A stretch of DNA of 64,000 nt. Source: Sphingomonas sp. 3P27F8. Lineage in GTDB: Bacteria; Pseudomonadota; Alphaproteobacteria; Sphingomonadales; Sphingomonadaceae. Of the stretch, positions 9,696 through 17,522 are shown piece after piece (the stretch's first letter is position 1; each line of letters opens with the position of its first letter). A program made the position numbers and the translations under genes. The stretch spans positions 1 through 64,000 of the forward strand of contig NZ_SCNL01000011.1 of NCBI RefSeq assembly GCF_005502745.1. The letters run 5' to 3'. A model generated the notes under the pieces. That model was not told the origin of the DNA. It saw nothing but the letters and a program-made list of their open reading frames with translations, and searched no databases.

Positions 9696-9707
9696 TACCG
9701 TCCAGTA
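9696..9707. promoter_or_regulatory. Imperfect TACC-N4-GGTA site
   Basis: TACCGTCCAGTA differs from the consensus dyad by one base. It lies 66 bp upstream of the dehydrogenase start and overlaps a TATACT -10-like box on the minus strand. Probably a second, weaker site for the same repressor. Confidence 0.45.
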
Positions 9708-9757
9708 TAATTGGTAACTTTTGACACGCCGCCCCGGATGCCGGCTTGACCGCCATG

Positions 9758-9771
9758 CTACCCGTTGGTAG
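9758..9771. promoter_or_regulatory. TACC-N4-GGTA operator (perfect 5-bp arms)
   Basis: CTACCCGTTGGTAG has perfect 5-bp inverted arms around a 4-bp spacer. It lies between the divergent dehydrogenase operon and the CaiB-family gene, just after a TTGACC that could be the -35 of the latter, the same arrangement as in the BVMO promoter. Confidence 0.65.
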
Positions 9772-9969
9772 GCCTGGCTGGTGTTCTTGTATGTAGCGGG
9801 AAACGAACGGGAACCGGCGATCCGCGACATGACGGGACGAGGGAATGTAACGGCGGCGGCCCCGGGCCCGTGCCGGGGGAGCGGGGACAATGAGCCGTCA
9901 AGCAAACCGACTGCGCGCGATGGCGCCTGCCCGCCTGCTGTCTCACGCCTATTCCGCCGGGGCGCCCGC

Positions 9970-11118
9970 ATGAGCGGTCCGCTGGCCGGGGTCCGTATCG
10001 TCGAGTTCGCCGGCCTCGGCCCCACGCCCTTCGCCTGCATGATGCTGGCCGACATGGGCGCCGAGGTCCTGCGGATCGACCGGCTGGGCGTCGACAATTT
10101 CGGTGGCGGCGACGAGCGCCACAATTATCTCAACCGCAGCCGGGCGTCGATCGCGCTCGATCTGAAGGATCCGGCCGATGTGGCGCTGGTCCGCTATCTG
10201 ACCGAGCGCGCGGACGTGCTGATCGAAGGCTTTCGCCCCGGCGCGATGGAGCGGCTGGGCCTGGGGCCGGACCTGCTGATGAAGGCCAGCCCGCGGCTGA
10301 TCTACGCGCGGATGACCGGCTGGGGGCAGACCGGGCCGCAGGCGCACAAGGCGGGGCACGACATCAACTATCTGTCAATGACCGGCGCGCTTTACCTGAT
10401 GGGGCCGTTCGACGGGCCGCCCGTTCCGCCGATCAATCTCGTCGCCAATTTCGGCGGTGGCGGGATGCTGATGGTGACGGGCGTGCTCGCCGCCCTGGTC
10501 GAACGACAGACCAGCGGGCGCGGGCAGCTGGTGGACGCAGCCATGATCGACGGCGCATCGCAACTGATTACCCAGATCTATTCATGGGAGCGGATGGAGC
10601 GGTGGCGGCCCGGACGCGGCGACAACCTGCTCGATGGAAGCGCCTATTTCTACCGCTGTTACGAATGCAGCGACGGCGAGTTCATCGCGGTCGGCGCGCT
10701 GGAGCCGCAGTTCCACGCCAATTTCCTGACCGGCCTCGGGCTGGATCCGGCCGATTTCGGCGACCATCTCGATCCGTCGAACTGGGTGGAACGGGCGGAT
10801 ATCGTCGCCGCCATCGTGCGCCGCCGCAGCCGCGCCGAATGGCTCGATACCTATGCCGCGCTCGATGCCTGCGTCACGCCGGTGCTGAGCCCGGCGGAGG
10901 CGACACGCGACGCGGCCAATATCGCGCGGCACGTGCATGTCGCGGTCGAGGGCGCGATACAACCCGCCCCCGCCCCGCGCTTCAGCCGCACGCCATCAGC
11001 GATAGCGTCCGCGCCGCCGCTGCCCGGCGAGCGTGGCGGCGAGCGCTTGCGCGACTGGGGCTTCGACACGGCGCTGATCGACCGGCTGCTTGACCAGAAC
11101 AAGCTTCGCACCGGCTGA
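9970..11118 (+). CDS. CaiB/BaiF family, alpha-methylacyl-CoA racemase-like, catalytic Asp replaced by Asn
   Basis: 382 residues from MSGPLAGVRIVEF, the canonical family start. It resembles alpha-methylacyl-CoA racemase most: TGWGQTGP, GHDINYLSMTGAL, GQLVDAAMIDGAS and ALEPQF are all present. His130 matches the racemase catalytic His (His126 of the mycobacterial enzyme), and the catalytic Glu region is kept. The position 30 residues later, Asp156 in that enzyme and also aligned with the nucleophilic Asp of formyl-CoA transferase, is Asn160 here (codon aat, 10447-10449). The activity is therefore uncertain: one-base racemase, CoA-ester binder or altered transferase. It is divergent from the ADH-tetR-ligase operon under a shared operator. 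Confidence 0.85.
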   Translation: MSGPLAGVRIVEFAGLGPTPFACMMLADMGAEVLRIDRLGVDNFGGGDERHNYLNRSRASIALDLKDPADVALVRYLTERADVLIEGFRPGAMERLGLGPDLLMKASPRLIYARMTGWGQTGPQAHKAGHDINYLSMTGALYLMGPFDGPPVPPINLVANFGGGGMLMVTGVLAALVERQTSGRGQLVDAAMIDGASQLITQIYSWERMERWRPGRGDNLLDGSAYFYRCYECSDGEFIAVGALEPQFHANFLTGLGLDPADFGDHLDPSNWVERADIVAAIVRRRSRAEWLDTYAALDACVTPVLSPAEATRDAANIARHVHVAVEGAIQPAPAPRFSRTPSAIASAPPLPGERGGERLRDWGFDTALIDRLLDQNKLRTG

Positions 11119-11139
11119 GCGCGTGCGCCCGCTCGCGGT

Positions 11140-12039
11140 TTAGAATGCCGGGGAGAGGATCGGGCGGAAGCCGCCGTCGTCGCGCACGACGCGCACGACA
11201 TGATCCCCGCCGAAATGCGCCGGAATCAGCAGCGCCCCGCTGTCGGCGGCTTCATTCAGCACGCGGCGACGGGTTTCGCGTGCCTGGGTCGGATCCTCGC
11301 AGAAGATGCTGTTCCAATCCGGCTCATAGATCTGCGCCGGATGATGAACGATATCGCCGCAAAACATCGCGCGCGCCTCGCCGGACGAAACGCGCATGAC
11401 CATCGACCCGGGCGTGTGGCCGGGATGCGCGCCGAGCGTGATATGCGGCGCGATTTCGAAGCCGTCCCCCGCCCATTCGGCGCGACCGGCCTGCAGAATG
11501 GGACGGACGCTATCCTCGAACATGCCGGCATTGACGATCGTGCCGATCTCGCCCGGCCCGGAACCGGCGATCAGCGGATCCCAATAATCGCGATCGCCAA
11601 CGGGAAGGATATAGCGCGCATTGCGGAACGTCGGCTCCCACCGGCCATCGACCAGCCGGGTGTTCCAGCCGACGTGATCGACATGGATATGCGAACAGAC
11701 GACGACATCGATATCTTCCGGCTGGAACCCGGCGCGCGCGAGATTGCCGAGAAAATCGGTCTGTAGGCCGCCGAAGATCGGCAGGTTCGGCCGGTCCTTG
11801 TCGTTTCCGGCCCCGGTATCGAACAGGATGCGCTGGGAGCCCGTGTCGAGCACCCAGCTCTGCAGAAACGCGAACAGCTTGCCTTCGTCGGGGTTGTAGA
11901 AGCCGGGCGTGAATTCCGCTTCATGCGGATCCCAGCCTTCACGGAAGAACCCGGTAAAAAGCTCCCCTGGAGGCGAAAATGTCCCGCGCCATTCCTCGAT
12001 CCGGTGCACGCGGATCCGGCCGATGTTGAAGCGGTCCAT
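11140..12039 (-). CDS. MBL-fold metallohydrolase (lactonase-like)
   Basis: 299 residues. The di-zinc signature is complete: HIHVDH, a later His in HPGHTPGS, the bridging Asp in FCGDIVHH and a C-terminal His in PAHFGG. A GGAGG lies 6 nt before the ATG. The sequence organisation resembles quorum-quenching lactonase and related hydrolases, whose substrates are lactones or esters. Next to a Baeyer-Villiger monooxygenase, ring-opening of the lactone product is an attractive role, but this is inference. It starts 30 bp downstream of the TonB receptor and ends convergently with the CaiB-family gene. Confidence 0.87.
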   Translation of the reverse strand: MDRFNIGRIRVHRIEEWRGTFSPPGELFTGFFREGWDPHEAEFTPGFYNPDEGKLFAFLQSWVLDTGSQRILFDTGAGNDKDRPNLPIFGGLQTDFLGNLARAGFQPEDIDVVVCSHIHVDHVGWNTRLVDGRWEPTFRNARYILPVGDRDYWDPLIAGSGPGEIGTIVNAGMFEDSVRPILQAGRAEWAGDGFEIAPHITLGAHPGHTPGSMVMRVSSGEARAMFCGDIVHHPAQIYEPDWNSIFCEDPTQARETRRRVLNEAADSGALLIPAHFGGDHVVRVVRDDGGFRPILSPAF

Positions 12040-12069
12040 CCTGCCTCCAGGCTAAATCGTCACGCGCCT

Positions 12070-14346
12070 TCAGAAATTGAAGCCGATCGTGGCGCCATAG
12101 GTGCGCGGCGGCATCAGCGAGCCGACGCGCGGATATGCATAGGTGGCAGCCGCGACGATGTTGTTCGCGATCACGAACTTGTCAGTGAGGTTCTTCACCC
12201 ACGCGCCCACCGTGAGGCGATCGTTCGGCGCGTGCCAGGTGATGCCCGCATTCGCCATCAGATAGGCGTCCTGCTCCGCATCGCGGTTGTTGAACTCACT
12301 GAAATAGACCTTCGTCTGCCATTTGGCGTCGCCGTTGATCGTGACCTTGCTTTCACCGAACGGAATATCCCAGGCGAAGCCGCCGCCGATGGTGAACTTC
12401 GGCGCATTCGGCAGGCTCTTGCCGCTCAGATCAACGAGGCCGGGATCGGTCGGGCACGGCGCATAGGAAATCCCCGGCCGCGCCGGAAAGGCCGCGCCGT
12501 AATATGCGTTACAGAATTTGGTGAACTTCGCGTTCAGATAGGAGGCGTTGGCATTGATCGTGAAGGTTGACGTGACCTTCCCTTCAAGCTCCAGCTCGCC
12601 ACCATAGTTGCGCGCCGACGCGGCGTTGATCGTCTGCACGATGCTGTTCGCGTTGACGAAGCTGACCTGCAGATCCTTGTAATCGTAATAAAATATCGCG
12701 CCGCTGAAGAGGATGCGGTTGTCGAACAGCTTCTGTTTGAATCCGCCCTCGTAGCTCCACACGGTTTCGGGGTTGATCGCCGCATCGGCACTGCCGACGT
12801 TGATGACGCCGGACTTGAAGCCCTTGGTGATGCTTGCGTAAAGCATCGTCGTGCTGGTCGGGCGATATTCGAGCAACGCCTTGGGCGTTACCGAGGACCA
12901 GCCCTTCGCCTCGTCGGTCGGAATATTGATCCCGATCGCATCGAAGCGGAAATAACCGACACCCTTGCGATGCTCGTAATTGTAGCGCGCGCCGGCGGTG
13001 AACTTGAGCACCGGGCTCACGTCGACCGTGCCTTGCAGATAGGCGCCGACGGCATCGATCTTGACCGTGCCGTCCTGACGATAGGCGCCACCGTCGAACG
13101 TATCGGCGGGCAGGCCGAACAGCACGCCGAGGTTGGTGGTCGGCACGTCCACCGTGCCATCCAGCTTCTCGTGGAAATACATCGCGCCACCGAGCAGGGT
13201 GAAGCCGTTGCCCTGATAGTTGACGGTCACTTCCTGGCTGAAAGAGCGGCTTTTCTCGGTGTAGTTGTTCTGGCCGGCAAGATTGACCTGCGACGAATCG
13301 AGATCGTCACGCTGGAAGCGATCGAACGAGCGATAGGCCGTGATCGTCTTTACCGACGCATCGCCGAGATCGAAATCGAGCGTACCCGTTGCGCCATAGC
13401 CCTTGCGGCGATTGATCGCTTCCTGATCCGAATAGATGTTGCGAAGATTGGGCTTCTGCCCGAGCGCCTGATAATATTGGATGATCGTCTCGCCGCCGAT
13501 CAGCGTGTGCGGCATTGCCGTTTCCGGCACGACCGACGGGCCGAAATAGTGAAAAGCGTAATTGTTGTCATTCTCACGGAAGTGATCGACGACCACCGTC
13601 GCCTTCACGTTATCGCTTATCTTGCCGATGATCGTACCACGAAGCGAATAGGCATCACGATCATCCACATCCTTTCCGGTGAAAAGGTTCTTCCCATAGC
13701 CATCGCGCTTTTCATATTTTCCCGCGATACGCACCAGCAGCCTGTCATCGCCGGTAAGGCTTCCGCCGACTGCGCCTTCGAGAATCTTCGCGTTGTAATT
13801 GCCGTAGGTGAAACGCGCATAGCCTTGCAGTTCCTCGCGCGGGCGCGCCGTCACCATGTTGATCGCGCCGGCAGTCGCGCCGCGACCATAGAGGATCGAC
13901 TGCGGCCCGCGCAGCACCTCGATCTGTTCGAGATCGAAAAAGCCGCTCAGTTGCTGTGCGGGACGCGGCAACAATGCCCCGTTCTGCAGGAATGCGACGG
14001 CGCCCTCGCCGCCGATATCGAAATTGTTGAGGCCGACGCCGCGAATGAAGGTCCGGTTGACGCCGAACTGATCGCCGATCGACACGTTGGGCACGACGAC
14101 CTGGAGATCGCCGATATTCTGGATGCCGCCCGGGCCGATATCGTCCGCGCGGATCGCGGTGACGGCGGCCGCGACGCGGCTGAGCGCGGTATTCTCGCGC
14201 GTCGCGGTGACGATGACGTCGGAGGGATCGGCGGTTTCGGTGGATGCCTGAACCGCGCCGGCCGCAGCCTGCGCGTGGGCGGCGGCGGGCGCGAGAAGCA
14301 ATGCGGCGAGCGAAGCGTGGCAAAGCGTCTGGACACGGATTTTCAT
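12070..14346 (-). CDS. TonB-dependent outer-membrane receptor
   Basis: 758 residues from the ATG with AGGGGGAG 5 nt upstream (an in-frame GTG two codons earlier is less well placed). Signal peptide about residues 1-26, ending AHA-QA. The plug domain has VIVTATREN, LRGPQSILYGRGATAGAIN and GYARFTYGNY; the 22-strand barrel ends in Phe as needed for BAM recognition. This is the iron-complex/organic-substrate type common and expanded in sphingomonads. Upstream is a perfect TACC-N4-GGTA dyad, so it is probably the uptake arm of the catabolic regulon, bringing a hydrophobic substrate across the outer membrane. Confidence 0.93.
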   Translation of the reverse strand: MKIRVQTLCHASLAALLLAPAAAHAQAAAGAVQASTETADPSDVIVTATRENTALSRVAAAVTAIRADDIGPGGIQNIGDLQVVVPNVSIGDQFGVNRTFIRGVGLNNFDIGGEGAVAFLQNGALLPRPAQQLSGFFDLEQIEVLRGPQSILYGRGATAGAINMVTARPREELQGYARFTYGNYNAKILEGAVGGSLTGDDRLLVRIAGKYEKRDGYGKNLFTGKDVDDRDAYSLRGTIIGKISDNVKATVVVDHFRENDNNYAFHYFGPSVVPETAMPHTLIGGETIIQYYQALGQKPNLRNIYSDQEAINRRKGYGATGTLDFDLGDASVKTITAYRSFDRFQRDDLDSSQVNLAGQNNYTEKSRSFSQEVTVNYQGNGFTLLGGAMYFHEKLDGTVDVPTTNLGVLFGLPADTFDGGAYRQDGTVKIDAVGAYLQGTVDVSPVLKFTAGARYNYEHRKGVGYFRFDAIGINIPTDEAKGWSSVTPKALLEYRPTSTTMLYASITKGFKSGVINVGSADAAINPETVWSYEGGFKQKLFDNRILFSGAIFYYDYKDLQVSFVNANSIVQTINAASARNYGGELELEGKVTSTFTINANASYLNAKFTKFCNAYYGAAFPARPGISYAPCPTDPGLVDLSGKSLPNAPKFTIGGGFAWDIPFGESKVTINGDAKWQTKVYFSEFNNRDAEQDAYLMANAGITWHAPNDRLTVGAWVKNLTDKFVIANNIVAAATYAYPRVGSLMPPRTYGATIGFNF

Positions 14347-14398
14347 CGGCACTCCCCCTTTATACGTACAACCGCTTCTTACCGCGGCTCTCTCTTAC

Positions 14399-14412
14399 AT
14401 ACCCGCTGGTAT
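14399..14412. promoter_or_regulatory. TACC-N4-GGTA operator (perfect)
   Basis: ATACCCGCTGGTAT, perfect 5-bp arms and 4-bp spacer, 53 bp upstream of the TonB-receptor start and overlapping a -10-like TATACC on the minus strand. Same core as at 6059-6070 and 9758-9771. Confidence 0.65.
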
Positions 14413-14597
14413 ATCCGAGCCTTGTGTAATTCAAGCTCTATATCGCGATCGCGCGTCCATATCTGGAATCGCGGGCCGGTTTTCGACGTGGAGGCGACAG
14501 GCGGCGGGCCAGATCGCGGCCTGCAAATCGTTGCGCCGGAGAATCTCGGCAATGGCGGCCGAAACCGTCATGGCGTTGACGGAACAGAACTTTTAAA

Positions 14598-14609
14598 TAC
14601 CCGCAAGTA
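14598..14609. promoter_or_regulatory. Degenerate TACC-N4-GGTA site
   Basis: TACCCGCAAGTA has one mismatch in the second half. It lies about 190 bp farther upstream of the TonB receptor and could be an auxiliary site. A single mismatched 8-base core may also arise by chance. Confidence 0.3.
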
Positions 14610-14695
14610 AATAAGCCGGCGCGATCGCGATCAATACGGTGTTCGGCTCACCCGTTCGCGCCCGCCCCGGTGCAGCGGGACGCATCTGCCGCGAG

Positions 14696-15250
14696 CTACA
14701 ATCGCGGCAGCGTGACCCCGCGCTGACCCATATATTTGCCTGCGCGATCCGCGTAGCTGATCTCGCACGGCTCGTTCCCTTGCAGGAACAGGAACTGGCA
14801 GGCGCCCTCGTTGGCGTAGATCTTCGCCGGCAGCGGCGTTGTGTTAGAGAATTCGAGCGTCACATGCCCTTCCCAGCCCGGCTCCAGCGGGGTGACGTTC
14901 ACGATGATACCGCAGCGCGCGTAGGTGGACTTTCCAAGACAGATCACCAGCACATCGCGTGGGACGCGGAAATATTCGACCGTCCGCGCCAGCGCGAAGC
15001 TGTTCGGAGGAATAATGCACACATCGGTCTTGCGATCGACGAAGCTGTTCGACGCGAAATCCTTGGGATCGACCAGGGCATTGTCGACGTTGGTGAAAAT
15101 CTTGAACTCGTCAGCCACCCGCGCGTCATAACCGTAAGATGACAGGCCGTAGCTGATGCAGCCGTCGCGCCGCTGCGCCTCGACGAACGGCTCGATCATC
15201 GCATCGGCGAGTGCGCGCTCGCGAATCCAGCGGTCGGACAGGACGGACAT
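14696..15250 (-). CDS. dcd: dCTP deaminase
   Basis: 184 residues from MSVLSDRWI, the canonical start; the upstream in-frame extension is not family-like. It deaminates dCTP to dUTP for thymidylate synthesis in the cytosol. The active-site region [20 protein letters not shown] and the following [11 protein letters not shown] are intact, and the nucleotide-binding C-terminus is complete. It is a housekeeping gene sitting between the catabolic TonB receptor and SDR genes, and has no operator-like site of its own. Confidence 0.96.
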   Translation of the reverse strand: MSVLSDRWIRERALADAMIEPFVEAQRRDGCISYGLSSYGYDARVADEFKIFTNVDNALVDPKDFASNSFVDRKTDVCIIPPNSFALARTVEYFRVPRDVLVICLGKSTYARCGIIVNVTPLEPGWEGHVTLEFSNTTPLPAKIYANEGACQFLFLQGNEPCEISYADRAGKYMGQRGVTLPRL

Positions 15251-15367
15251 CGCATGCTTCCCCTTCGCTCCCGCTTTCGCCGCCCGGCGCGCCGGTGGCA
15301 AGTGGGTTGACGGGTTGACGGCGCTCGCCGCGCCCCGCAACGCATCGGGCAAAACAGGAGATGGGAC

Positions 15368-16123
15368 ATGTCGTTCAGGCTTGACGGGCGGGTTGCGCTG
15401 ATAACGGGCGCATCATCGGGCTTCGGGGCGCATTTCGCCCGGCTATACGCGAAGGCCGGCGCCAAAGTGGTGCTCGGGGCCCGCCGCGTCGATCGGATCG
15501 AGGCGCTGGCGGCGGAGATCGGCGCGGATGCGCTGGCGGTGACACTCGATGTCGGCGATGAAGCATCGACCATCGCGGCTTACGACGCCGCCGAAGCGCG
15601 CTTCGGCACCGTCGATACGATCGTGGCCAATGCCGGCATCAGCCACGCGGGCCGCGCCACCGATGTGACGGTCGAAGGATTACGGCAGCTGCTCGACGCG
15701 AACTTTCTGGGAGCCTATCTCACCGTGCGCGAGGGCGCAAAGCGGCTGATCGCGGCCGGATCACGGGAAAAAGGCAACGGCCGCGCGATCGTGATCGGCT
15801 CGATCACCGCGCATCTCACCGGGCAGGGCGACAGCGCTTATGCCGCGTCGAAAGCCGGGGTCGCGCATCTCGGCCGCAATCTGGCGCGCGAATGGGTGCG
15901 CCAGGGCATCAACGTGAACGTGATCCAGCCAGGCTATGTCCAGACCGAGATCGCCGGAGACTGGTTTCAGACCGACGGTGGCGCGCACCAGATCGCCAGT
16001 TTCCACCGCAAACGGATGATGACGATCGAGGCGCTCGATCCGATGATGCTTTATTTCGCGTCGGATGCTTCCGCGGCGGTGACGGGCGCGGTGATCGATG
16101 TCGATGACGGCCAATCGCTTTAG
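15368..16123 (+). CDS. SDR-family oxidoreductase
   Basis: 251 residues with AGGAG 7 nt upstream of the ATG. Classical SDR: cofactor motif [11 protein letters not shown] as NAGIS, catalytic Tyr and Lys in YAASK, and the C-terminal [12 protein letters not shown]. Arg residues after strand 2 (GARRVDR) suggest NADP(H). It reduces or oxidises a hydroxyl/keto group; the substrate is unknown. It is divergent from dcd and convergent with the thioesterase gene. Confidence 0.9.
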   Translation: MSFRLDGRVALITGASSGFGAHFARLYAKAGAKVVLGARRVDRIEALAAEIGADALAVTLDVGDEASTIAAYDAAEARFGTVDTIVANAGISHAGRATDVTVEGLRQLLDANFLGAYLTVREGAKRLIAAGSREKGNGRAIVIGSITAHLTGQGDSAYAASKAGVAHLGRNLAREWVRQGINVNVIQPGYVQTEIAGDWFQTDGGAHQIASFHRKRMMTIEALDPMMLYFASDASAAVTGAVIDVDDGQSL

Positions 16124-16162
16124 CAGAAGCCCGAAATACCGCGGTGAACGCGCGGACGGTTG

Positions 16163-16594
16163 CTACTTCGGGGACGCCCGCAATGCTTCCAGCCGTTCAC
16201 GCACCGGTGCCGGGATCGGCTCGCCAACCGGCGTGGTCATGACGATCACGGTGTCGCAGGTGGCGATCGGCAGGCCGTTCTGGAACATCGCCGCGAGCAT
16301 TTCCCAGCTCCGGTTGCCGATCTTGCCGATACCCGTGGCTATCTCGACAGCATCGGGGAAGCGGCCTTCGGCGAGGTAGTTTATCTCATTACGGGCGACG
16401 ACCGCGCCGAATGCGGGCGACGCCTCGCGGCCGCCGAGCGACTGATTGATGAGAACCCGCGCGGTTTCAAACAATGCGGCGAAGGCCACGTTGTTGAGAT
16501 GCCCGTTGGGATCGAGATCCTGATAGCGCGTCTGGACCGCCTCGCGGATCGGATAGGCATCAGGCGACAGGCGCCATGCGTCGGGGCGAGGCAT
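16163..16594 (-). CDS. Hotdog-fold acyl-CoA thioesterase (4HBT/YbgC type)
   Basis: 143 residues with the 4HBT signature TRYQDLDPNGHLNNVAF, containing the catalytic Asp and the conserved GHLNN. It hydrolyses acyl-CoA thioesters in the cytosol and could release CoA from dead-end intermediates of the neighbouring pathway. The start has no clear SD. A strong terminator hairpin ends only about 20 bp upstream, so expression may depend on read-through from the thiolase-SDR operon or on a promoter I cannot see. Confidence 0.85.
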   Translation of the reverse strand: MPRPDAWRLSPDAYPIREAVQTRYQDLDPNGHLNNVAFAALFETARVLINQSLGGREASPAFGAVVARNEINYLAEGRFPDAVEIATGIGKIGNRSWEMLAAMFQNGLPIATCDTVIVMTTPVGEPIPAPVRERLEALRASPK

Positions 16595-16610
16595 TCAGGC
16601 TGGCTTTCGC

Positions 16611-16657
16611 AAGAAAAATAAGGCGCCGGCGCGGGAGAGCGCCGCTCCCGCGCCGGC
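16611..16657 (-). terminator. Rho-independent terminator of thiolase-SDR operon
   Basis: On the minus strand a perfect 13-bp stem (16645-16657 with 16625-16637, 7-nt loop) is followed closely by TATTTTTCTT (16611-16620). It lies 50 bp after the SDR stop. Confidence 0.8.
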
Positions 16658-16707
16658 AGATCACGTGCGGGGGGCAGCCAGATCACCGGCGCCCCTCGCG
16701 AAGCCGA

Positions 16708-17490
16708 TCAACGCGGCGCCATGCGGATCGCGCCGTCGAGCCGCACGTCCTCGCCGTTGAAATAGCCGTTCTCGATCATCAGCGTGGCGAGAGCGGCATA
16801 TTCCGCCGGATCGCCAAGCCGCTTCGGGAACGGCACGGAAGCGGCGAGCGCGTCCTTCACGTTCTGCGGCGCGGCGGCGAGCAGCGGGGTATTGAAAATG
16901 CCGGGCAGGATCGTGTTCACCCGGATCCCCTCACCCATCAGATCACGCGCGATCGGAAGCGTCATGCCGACAACGCCGCCCTTCGACGCGGAATAGGCCG
17001 CCTGCCCCATCTGACCGTCTTCCGCCGCGACCGACGCGGTGTTGACGATCGCGCCGCGCTCGCCATCTTCCTGCGGCTCCAGCGTCAACATCCCCGCGGC
17101 CGACTTGGCAATGCAGCGGAAGGTGCCGACAAGGTTGATCTGGATGATCCAGTTGAACGCATCGAGCGGGAAATGCTTGATCGAGCCATCTTCCTTGCTG
17201 CGGCTCGCCGTCTTGATCGCATTGCCGGTGCCGGCGCAATTGACCAGGATGCGCTCCTGACCGATCGCGGCACGCGCCTTGGCGAACCCTTCGTCCACCG
17301 ACGCTTCGTCAGTGACGTTGACCTTGCAGAATACCCCGCCCAGTTCGGCGGCGAGCGCTTCGCCCTTTTCTTCCTGCAAATCGAACAGCGCTACCTTCAC
17401 GCCCTTGGACGCAAGCAACCGCGCGGTAGCCGCGCCAAGGCCGGAGGCGCCGCCGGTGATGACGGCGGAAACAGTATTGTCGAGCTTCAT
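16708..17490 (-). CDS. SDR dehydrogenase, 3-hydroxyacyl-CoA/17beta-HSD10-like
   Basis: 260 residues from MKLDNT, with an AGAGGG-type SD. Motifs: TGGASGLG, acidic Asp in LFDLQEE (NAD preference), NCAG, catalytic AYSASKGG and the short C-terminus typical of the 17beta-HSD10 / 2-methyl-3-hydroxybutyryl-CoA dehydrogenase group. In that group the substrate is often a 3-hydroxyacyl-CoA, including alpha-methyl branched ones, and this fits the thiolase gene 32 bp upstream in the same operon. A terminator follows its stop. Confidence 0.87.
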   Translation of the reverse strand: MKLDNTVSAVITGGASGLGAATARLLASKGVKVALFDLQEEKGEALAAELGGVFCKVNVTDEASVDEGFAKARAAIGQERILVNCAGTGNAIKTASRSKEDGSIKHFPLDAFNWIIQINLVGTFRCIAKSAAGMLTLEPQEDGERGAIVNTASVAAEDGQMGQAAYSASKGGVVGMTLPIARDLMGEGIRVNTILPGIFNTPLLAAAPQNVKDALAASVPFPKRLGDPAEYAALATLMIENGYFNGEDVRLDGAIRMAPR

Positions 17491-17522
17491 TCTACCCTCT
17501 TCTCGTAGCAGTGCGTTGTGGC

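Larger units (their letters stand above)
9631..9969. other. Divergent promoter region between ADH operon and CaiB-family gene
   Basis: 339 bp with no supported gene. It holds two operator-like sites (9696-9707 and 9758-9771). For the minus-strand operon a -10-like TATACT directly abuts the first. For the plus-strand gene a TTGACC (9746-9751) precedes the second. The plus-strand frame is open from 9781, but codon content before 9970 does not match the family. Confidence 0.55.
14347..14695. other. TonB-receptor upstream region, no gene
   Basis: 349 bp between the receptor start and the dcd stop. It holds one perfect operator-like dyad (14399-14412) and a one-mismatch version (14598-14609), with AT-rich promoter-like sequence near the first. 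I see no convincing ORF or RNA gene. Confidence 0.5.

Noticed and set aside
12970..14610. Plus-strand open frame of 546 codons
   Set aside because: It is antisense to the clearly coding TonB receptor; the translation is Arg/Ile/His-rich without domains, a common result of high-GC codon use.
15304..15321. Tandem GGGTTGAC repeat before the SDR gene
   Set aside because: Only two short copies; could be a doubled -35-like element but is too short to call.
17491..17522. CTACC ... GTAG pair upstream of the SDR
   Set aside because: The spacer is 8 bp, unlike the 4 bp of the operator set, and the site lies inside an operon.
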